This document shows positions 58,835 to 64,000 of a stretch of 64,000 nt of DNA, piece by piece. Every line of letters starts with the position of its first letter. Position 1 is the first letter of the stretch. This stretch comes from an uncultured Mediterraneibacter sp. GTDB lineage: Bacteria > Bacillota > Clostridia > Lachnospirales > Lachnospiraceae. The translations under genes were made by a program, and so were the position numbers. Location: positions 1-64,000 of the forward strand of contig CALWMN010000010.1 in the NCBI GenBank assembly GCA_944381935.1. Reading direction: 5' to 3'. The notes beneath the pieces were generated by a model. It ran no database searches. It worked only from the letters and a program-made list of their open reading frames with translations, and had not been told where the DNA came from.

Positions 58835-60242
58835 TACCATTCATCTCCTGGTAGAGCCTTTTCGCATAACTGTCTGTCATTCCACAGACATAATCTGTGA
58901 CAAGAAGCAGGCGGAGATACAGCTTTTCCGCCTCGCTTCTGCCCTCTGCCTGAATCCTGTAGGCATTTTTATAATTGTCAGAAATAAAAGCTACAATACG
59001 CCGGTCTATGGAATCCTGCTTCTGGTCCGTATCATAGTAGAGCACCGCCTGCACAAGGCGGTCCATAAGAAAGTTGAGGATAGTGGACTCTGTCAGCTCC
59101 ATCTTATAGATCGCCCTTGATGAGAAGACATGGCGGTATGCCATATCTCCGAGCAGATCCATCAGCTTTTCCCCGTATGTACCGCTGAAAAGGTCCTTCC
59201 CGTATGTCCCCTCCATAATGGCGTCATAGTGGGATGTAAAGCCGAAGGTGGCGCAGCTTATCAGAAATCCCTGCGCACTCACGATCCAGTTCTTGACCGC
59301 GTAAGCCTCTGGGCTGTCCACTGTCTTTTTCTTCCCGCGCTCATAGAGCTGATGCAGTTTCTCAAGCGGTTGAAAAGCAGAACCTTCATAGTCCCCGCCC
59401 AGGGCAGAGAGCTCCTTCTCCAGCGTATAATAGGTAATAAAGCCTTTTACAAAGGCATCCTCAATATCCGCCGTCTTATACGCCAGGTCGTCCGCCGCTT
59501 CCAGTATGAACGTCAACGGATGCCGCCTGTTTCCGGCTCCGGTCGCTTCGGTTATCTTCCGGAAAGTCTCCCGGTCTGCATAATAATACCCCATTTTCTT
59601 ATCCCTGATGCTGCCGCTTTTCGTGTTGATCCCCGTAGATGGGACGGGATATTTGATAATCGTATTGAGCAGCGCATAGGTAAGGTTCATCCCGTGTTCG
59701 TCCACAAGATAGTGGAGCCTGGTCACAAGCCTGAGCGCCTGGGCATTTCCTTCAAAATGATAGAAATCCCCTTTCATCTGGTCGTCCAAAAGCTGCTCTA
59801 CCGGCTGTCCCAGGAAGGTAAGCTCCGGCAGATTTTTCTCAAACCAGCCTCTTATCGCCGTCTCACCGAAATGGCCAAACGGCGGATTCCCGATATCATG
59901 AATCAGGCCAGCACATTCCAGTATATGGGAGATATCCTCCCTCATCTTTGGCGTAAACCCTGAATTTTTCCGGTATTTCAAAATATTTTCACCGATATTC
60001 TGCCCGAGAGATTTCCCGAGAGAAGAAACCTCCAGGGAATGTGTCAGCCTCGTTCTGATAAAATCGCTCTTGTCGAGAGGGAATACCTGCGTCTTATCCT
60101 GAAGCCGCCGGAATGATGCGCTTCCGATAATCCTGTGATAATCCTTCTCAAATTCACTTCTTAGATCTGCCGATCTGTTGCGTCCCTGGCTTTCGCGCTC
60201 CCTCTTCCCGGACAGCAGCCTTGTCCATTCCATTCTTTCCAT
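58827..60242 (-). CDS. dgt: Deoxyguanosinetriphosphate triphosphohydrolase-like protein
   Basis: 471 residues. HD-domain dNTPase: RTRLTHSLEVSSLGKSLG gives the first His, ECAGLIHDIGNPPFGHFGE the HD pair, and FILEAADDLAYKTADIEDAF the third metal ligand. Removes triphosphate from dGTP or other dNTPs and thus shapes the dNTP pool. The length matches the Dgt type 1/2 family. Start MERMEWTRLL. Confidence 0.92.
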   Translation of the reverse strand: MERMEWTRLLSGKRERESQGRNRSADLRSEFEKDYHRIIGSASFRRLQDKTQVFPLDKSDFIRTRLTHSLEVSSLGKSLGQNIGENILKYRKNSGFTPKMREDISHILECAGLIHDIGNPPFGHFGETAIRGWFEKNLPELTFLGQPVEQLLDDQMKGDFYHFEGNAQALRLVTRLHYLVDEHGMNLTYALLNTIIKYPVPSTGINTKSGSIRDKKMGYYYADRETFRKITEATGAGNRRHPLTFILEAADDLAYKTADIEDAFVKGFITYYTLEKELSALGGDYEGSAFQPLEKLHQLYERGKKKTVDSPEAYAVKNWIVSAQGFLISCATFGFTSHYDAIMEGTYGKDLFSGTYGEKLMDLLGDMAYRHVFSSRAIYKMELTESTILNFLMDRLVQAVLYYDTDQKQDSIDRRIVAFISDNYKNAYRIQAEGRSEAEKLYLRLLLVTDYVCGMTDSYAKRLYQEMNGII

Positions 60243-60306
60243 TTTTTTCTTTCCTGCTCCGTAAGGTCAGCCTAAGCCTTCCCTATAATCCTGTCCCTAC
60301 TCCCGG

Positions 60307-61149
60307 TCAGTCAAGATAGATCGGGGGCACATACGCTGTCCCGAGAAGCGCCTTCTTCCTCTCCTGATAGCCGAGAAACGCCCACTCCGTCATATCCGTC
60401 CATTTATGTATCTTCCTGTCATACACCTGGACATACCCGATTCTGCTGGGATGCATCCTGACACTGTTAGACTGGTATTCTCTTCCCGTATATGGGTTAA
60501 TCTCTCCATTCACCCTGTCTTCTTCCAGGTCATTTTCGGGAATAACAGGCTCAAAGCCTTCCTGCTTTTCATCCCGCTCTTTATCCGGGATATCCTTTGC
60601 CGGCTCATCCTGATGTTTCTCCGGCTTTTCTGCATCCTCCTCCAGCTTGGAAAGCTCTCTGTGTATGTCATAGAGTTCCCCGATCGTTATATCCCGTTCC
60701 TCTGAGTGCTCCGTCTCCCCCGCCTGCGCGCTCTCTTTTATGGAAATCCCTTCTTCCTCAGCCTGCACGCTCTCCTTTATGGAGATTTCCTTTTCCTCAA
60801 CCCGCATGTTCTCCTTTATGGAAGCATCTTCTTTCTCCCGAAGGTCTTCGCCCTGTATCTGCTCATCCTGCACATCTCCGTGAACTTTCTCCGCAGGGCT
60901 CTGGGTCTCCTCCTTCTTCTGCATCATTTCACCCGACATGATACTCAGGTGGAACGGGCACCCCAGTATCTCTGCGATCATTCTCATATCCTGCTCCTGG
61001 AAATTATCGCGCCCCAGCCTCTGGGTAAGATTCTGCCTGGACATCTTTTTCCCGGTTTTTTCTTCTATGCTCTCGGCAAGTTCTTTGATCGTCATGCCTT
61101 TTCTGCCGAGGATAATCTTAACCTGTTCGCCAAATGTTAAATCTTCCAT
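60307..61149 (-). CDS. Helix-turn-helix protein with a repeat linker
   Basis: 280 residues. The N-terminal ~75 residues look like an XRE/Cro-type HTH (FGEQVKIILGRKGMTIKELAESIEEKTGKKMSRQNLTQRLGRDNF). A charged Glu/Lys linker follows (75-205). The C-terminal segment (about 215-280: NPYTGREYQSNSVRMHPSRIGYVQVYDRKIHKWTDMTEWAFLGYQERKKALL) is conserved-looking but unknown to me. The linker has 13-residue repeats. AAGGAGG precedes the ATG, with a TATAAT 15-20 bp further upstream. Target genes unknown. Confidence 0.7.
   Translation of the reverse strand: MEDLTFGEQVKIILGRKGMTIKELAESIEEKTGKKMSRQNLTQRLGRDNFQEQDMRMIAEILGCPFHLSIMSGEMMQKKEETQSPAEKVHGDVQDEQIQGEDLREKEDASIKENMRVEEKEISIKESVQAEEEGISIKESAQAGETEHSEERDITIGELYDIHRELSKLEEDAEKPEKHQDEPAKDIPDKERDEKQEGFEPVIPENDLEEDRVNGEINPYTGREYQSNSVRMHPSRIGYVQVYDRKIHKWTDMTEWAFLGYQERKKALLGTAYVPPIYLD
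60706..60822 (-). repeat. 39-bp tandem repeat (3 copies) in the HTH protein linker
   Basis: Residues 110-148 read SIKENMRVEEKEI, SIKESVQAEEEGI and SIKESAQAGETEH: three 13-residue units, coding repeats of 39 bp. Confidence 0.7.
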
Positions 61150-61216
61150 GTTCTTCCTCCTTATGTATATTATACTCCTTTTATCCCCTGCCCTCTCACT
61201 TCCGGTCTGCGTTTGC

Positions 61217-62017
61217 TCACTGTTCCAGGATATATTCTTCCAGAGTGATATCCTGCTGTGTTATCTCCTTTGCCACATCTTTTCCGACATATCTGTAATG
61301 CCAAGGCTCATAAATGATCCCGGTTATATCCGCTTTGTCCTGTGGGTATCTCAGGATAAAGCCATACTCCCAGCAGTGTTCCATCAGCCATTTCTGTTCG
61401 TCCGTATCCCCCTGACGGTCGTCCAGCGCTTCATAGTCTGACGAAATGATATCCACCGCAAGCCCGGATGCATGTTCGCTTGTTCCCGGCACTGCAACGG
61501 ATTTTCTCGTCTCGTCATAGGCGTCCAGCGGACCATATCCCTGTTCGATCCAGTCCTGCATTGTAGAATTAAACACTTCCCGCTGTTTGTCGTAGGCGCG
61601 GTAAGCGGAAGCCACATACATGCTCAGTCCTGCCTTCTGCGCATCATCCAGCATGTCCTGAAGATCCTGCGCGATGCGGGAGTCCACCGAGCGCTCCGGC
61701 TCGATCTCCGTAAGCTCTGCCGGTTCATATTCTGTATCCAGCGGATAATTTTCATTGATCAGCGCAAGTGCCCAGCCGTCTTCACTGCTTGCTAAAAGCT
61801 CCGCACTGTTTTTTACCGCACTGCTTCTAAGCGCCACGGTGCGAAGCTCTTCCATCTCGCTTTGAAGCTGCTCATTTTCTGCGGTCAGGGTAGCCTCATG
61901 CTCCTTCACGACTGCTCTTGCCGCAAAGACTGTAAGCAAAATGCCGACCGCAAGGCCTGCCGTACCTCCAGTCAGTAAAATTCTTCTTGTTTTTGCCTTC
62001 CTGCTTTCCCGTCTCAT
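61217..62017 (-). CDS. VanY-type D-alanyl-D-alanine carboxypeptidase
   Basis: 266 residues. One N-terminal membrane anchor (about 14-36), a short coiled-coil stretch (EHEATLTAENEQLQSEMEEL), then an M15B peptidase domain: SAYRAYDKQREVFN, zinc motif SEHASGLAVDI and the catalytic EPWHYRYVG. Trims the terminal D-Ala of peptidoglycan stems outside the membrane. The ATG at 62015-62017 overlaps the stop of the upstream gene by one base. Confidence 0.92.
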   Translation of the reverse strand: MRRESRKAKTRRILLTGGTAGLAVGILLTVFAARAVVKEHEATLTAENEQLQSEMEELRTVALRSSAVKNSAELLASSEDGWALALINENYPLDTEYEPAELTEIEPERSVDSRIAQDLQDMLDDAQKAGLSMYVASAYRAYDKQREVFNSTMQDWIEQGYGPLDAYDETRKSVAVPGTSEHASGLAVDIISSDYEALDDRQGDTDEQKWLMEHCWEYGFILRYPQDKADITGIIYEPWHYRYVGKDVAKEITQQDITLEEYILEQ

Positions 62018-62643
62018 TATAATCTTAACTCCGTGTGTATCTCTGAATCGATCTCTTTGTCCGTTGTGCACACTGCCATCCTGTACGGCAGTCCGCTTAT
62101 CCCAAATTCTCTGTAATAGTAGATAGCTGTGTACTCCCCCGGCTGTTTTATGAGCACCGGAGGATTGCCCAGCTGTATAGAAAACGCATCCAGCGGCATT
62201 GCCATCCCCTGTCTGGTTGCCTTCATAAAGCTCTCTTTGAGGACCCAGTACCGGTAAAAAAGATCTCTGCGCTCCTCATCCTCTTTTGCTCCCTCAATCG
62301 TACGGTACTCCTCCTCACAGAAGAACCGGCGCGCGATTTTAAGCCTTATGTCCTTCATTCTTTCAATGTCGCATCCGACCTGTGCCTCCCCCGGGTCCAG
62401 CTTCGCCGCGCACATCACGTAGTCTCCGGAATGGGAGAGATTATATACAGAAGATTCAGGCAGATGATATTCTGCCCGAATCTTTTCCCATAAAATCCAC
62501 ACTCCCGCACTCTGCGCCCTGCCCTGGACGGACCTGGCTGCATCTGCCTTTTTCCTGCGGAAAGGCGGAAGTCCCTCATAATATCCTTTATAACATTCCT
62601 CCTGGTAAAGCGGACTGACGTCCGCAATCCATGCTCTTACCAT
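62017..62643 (-). CDS. 4'-phosphopantetheinyl transferase (Sfp type)
   Basis: 208 residues. Moves phosphopantetheine from CoA to carrier proteins. Motifs: NLSHSGDYVMCA, VGCDIERM and FYRYWVLKESFMKATRQGM, with the Mg-binding Asp and Glu in place. Longer than AcpS (~120 residues), so Sfp type with wider range. No NRPS or PKS lies nearby. 4 bp after the GGDEF-EAL gene. Confidence 0.92.
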   Translation of the reverse strand: MVRAWIADVSPLYQEECYKGYYEGLPPFRRKKADAARSVQGRAQSAGVWILWEKIRAEYHLPESSVYNLSHSGDYVMCAAKLDPGEAQVGCDIERMKDIRLKIARRFFCEEEYRTIEGAKEDEERRDLFYRYWVLKESFMKATRQGMAMPLDAFSIQLGNPPVLIKQPGEYTAIYYYREFGISGLPYRMAVCTTDKEIDSEIHTELRL

Positions 62644-62647
62644 CCCT

Positions 62648-64000
62648 CTATTCCTTCAGATAGCGCACTTCAAAAGTATCGATCGTAATCGGCTTATTAA
62701 AGAGCGTCCCCTGGGCATAATCACACCTCAGCTCCTCCAGCACATTGAGCTGGTCCTGCGTCTCCACGCCGGATGCCAGCACATACGCCCCAAGCTGTCT
62801 GCATATGTCAATGACCGCCTTCGCCACAATCCGGCTGCGGCTGTTCCCTACGATGTTTGTGATCAGGCTTTTGTCCAGCTTCAGACCGTCAAACTCCATG
62901 ACAGAAAGGATGGAAAAGCTGGAATCCTTTGCCCCGAAATGATCCAGGATGACCCGGACATTTGCCTTTCGGATCTTGCTGCTCGTCTCTGCCAGCATCT
63001 CCTGGTTCATATCATGATATGACTCCGAGACCTCAACCTCCAGGTACTCGCAGAATACATGATACTTCTCGATCAGATGGAGCATCTTGTCCGCAATGCT
63101 TTCCTGCCGGAGAGTCGCTCCTGCGAAATTAACGGACACCGGCATCATCGGAAGTCCCTGTACGTCCCATCTGTGCAGGGTCTTGCAGACTTCCTCAAAC
63201 ACATACAGATCAAGGTAATGGGACAGCCTTGTCTCTTCCAGAAGATTGATATATTTTGCCGGGTTCATAATGCCCAGGTCTTTATGCTGATAACGTACGA
63301 CGGCCTCTGCACCTGCCACATTCCCTGTCCTCACATCAATTTTCGGGACGAAACAGACAATAAAATTGCCGCTTTCAATGTCATGGAGCAGATCCTCTTT
63401 AATGATCGGTTCATGATGCCCTTTCTTCAGATTCTTGTAGTACTTCCTCTTTTCCTCCCGCATCATGTTTTCCGCCGCCACCACAAGGCTGTTCGCATCA
63501 ATATCCAGCTTCTCCCATGCGTATCCGATGGAAGCGAGTCCAAGGCTGATATGATCCAGCTTCCTGTGCACGGCATGAACCTGCTTTGTAAAATTCTCAT
63601 AAGAACTGTTCTCAACTAAAACGAGGTACTCGTCGCCTGTCATACGGTAAACCTGTCCGCTGTGGAAATACTCTTCCAGGACCTCTCCTACGCGCATCAC
63701 GACCTCGTCGCCGTAATCACGACCGAACTCCCTGTTAAAATTCTTAAGGCCATTGATATCGAGCGACATTGCCCCGAGGGACTTCAGCTTTTTTTCCTCC
63801 ACCTCATCCATGTAGGCCACAAAGCTGTTCCGGTTCAAAAGGCCTGTAAGGTTGTCGTGATAGCTTAAATACTCCTGTTGCTTCTGCGTCTTCTGCAGCG
63901 CAATAACCTGAGGAATATATGGGAGAAGCGCCCTCATCATATTCAGGTCGCAGCCTCCACGGTGCACGCCCACAACCGCAAGAACTGCCGTTGTGTCCGT
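62648..64000 (-). CDS. GGDEF-EAL protein with degenerate motifs (5' end beyond window)
   Basis: At least 450 residues; the reading frame stays open to the right edge. A GAF-like or other sensory end (residues before LSYHDNLTGLLNR) precedes a GGDEF domain whose signature reads TGDEY instead of GGDEF, then an EAL domain with EAV for EAL, DHFGAKDSSF for the usual DDFG, KLDKSLI, GVET and QGTLFNKPI. Loss of both signatures suggests a c-di-GMP sensor or allosteric protein rather than an active enzyme. It is translated just ahead of the Sfp gene. Confidence 0.85.
   Translation of the reverse strand, partial: TDTTAVLAVVGVHRGGCDLNMMRALLPYIPQVIALQKTQKQQEYLSYHDNLTGLLNRNSFVAYMDEVEEKKLKSLGAMSLDINGLKNFNREFGRDYGDEVVMRVGEVLEEYFHSGQVYRMTGDEYLVLVENSSYENFTKQVHAVHRKLDHISLGLASIGYAWEKLDIDANSLVVAAENMMREEKRKYYKNLKKGHHEPIIKEDLLHDIESGNFIVCFVPKIDVRTGNVAGAEAVVRYQHKDLGIMNPAKYINLLEETRLSHYLDLYVFEEVCKTLHRWDVQGLPMMPVSVNFAGATLRQESIADKMLHLIEKYHVFCEYLEVEVSESYHDMNQEMLAETSSKIRKANVRVILDHFGAKDSSFSILSVMEFDGLKLDKSLITNIVGNSRSRIVAKAVIDICRQLGAYVLASGVETQDQLNVLEELRCDYAQGTLFNKPITIDTFEVRYLKE

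Overview
The window looks like the chromosome of a Gram-positive anaerobe of the Clostridia, most likely family Lachnospiraceae. Pointers are a T-box-controlled archaeal-type proS, spoVG, paired glgC/glgD genes, a long Alu-containing SRP RNA, a Na+-type V-ATPase instead of an F-ATPase, an xpaC-telA pair, an Rpn-family (PD-(D/E)XK) transposase remnant and B12-binding radical SAM enzymes. Family level is inference; no 16S gene is present.

Layout, left to right. 1-6.8 kb (mostly minus): the str-type ribosomal genes rpsG (cut by the window edge) and rpsL, both with hairpin-rich leaders; proS behind a T-box riboswitch; xpaC-telA; a plus-strand RluA-type pseudouridine synthase; spoVG. 6.9-9.3 kb: a first glgC-glgD pair. 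9.5-18.7 kb (plus): murC; then a replication and nucleotide block (DnaD-domain protein, DnaC/DnaI-type ATPase, PRPP synthetase) behind three DnaA-box-like sites; a KdpD/KdpE-like two-component system; a tiny membrane protein; a strong terminator; and a two-gene radical SAM cassette of unknown function. 18.7-36.8 kb (minus): the rpmG-secE-nusG-rplK-rplA / rplJ-rplL / rpoB-rpoC core. It is interrupted between rplA and rplJ by a complete Wadjet (jetABCD) plasmid-defence operon with its own promoter. 36.9-41.2 kb: a decayed Rpn-family gene, an AI-2E/PerM-family permease and a second glgC-glgD pair. 41.4-50 kb: a nine-gene V-type ATPase operon.

50.1-56.8 kb (minus): a tightly coupled seven-gene operon (B12-radical SAM protein, 33-residue membrane miniprotein, VanW-like protein, AIR-synthase-like protein, Lrp/AsnC regulator, aminotransferase, trmL). 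56.9-57.2 kb: the SRP RNA gene (plus), whose terminator lies inside the end of tadA. 57.2-64 kb: tadA, a repeat-bearing hypothetical protein, a dGTPase, an HTH protein with a repeat linker, a VanY-type carboxypeptidase, an Sfp-type phosphopantetheinyl transferase and a GGDEF-EAL protein that runs off the right edge.

The main points of interest are the Wadjet operon sitting inside the ribosomal-protein/RNA-polymerase cluster, a sequence motif shared upstream of the two glgC genes, duplicated hairpin and Shine-Dalgarno leaders in front of rplK and rplA, a promoter nested in the loop of a terminator upstream of rpmG, and the orphan radical SAM pair.
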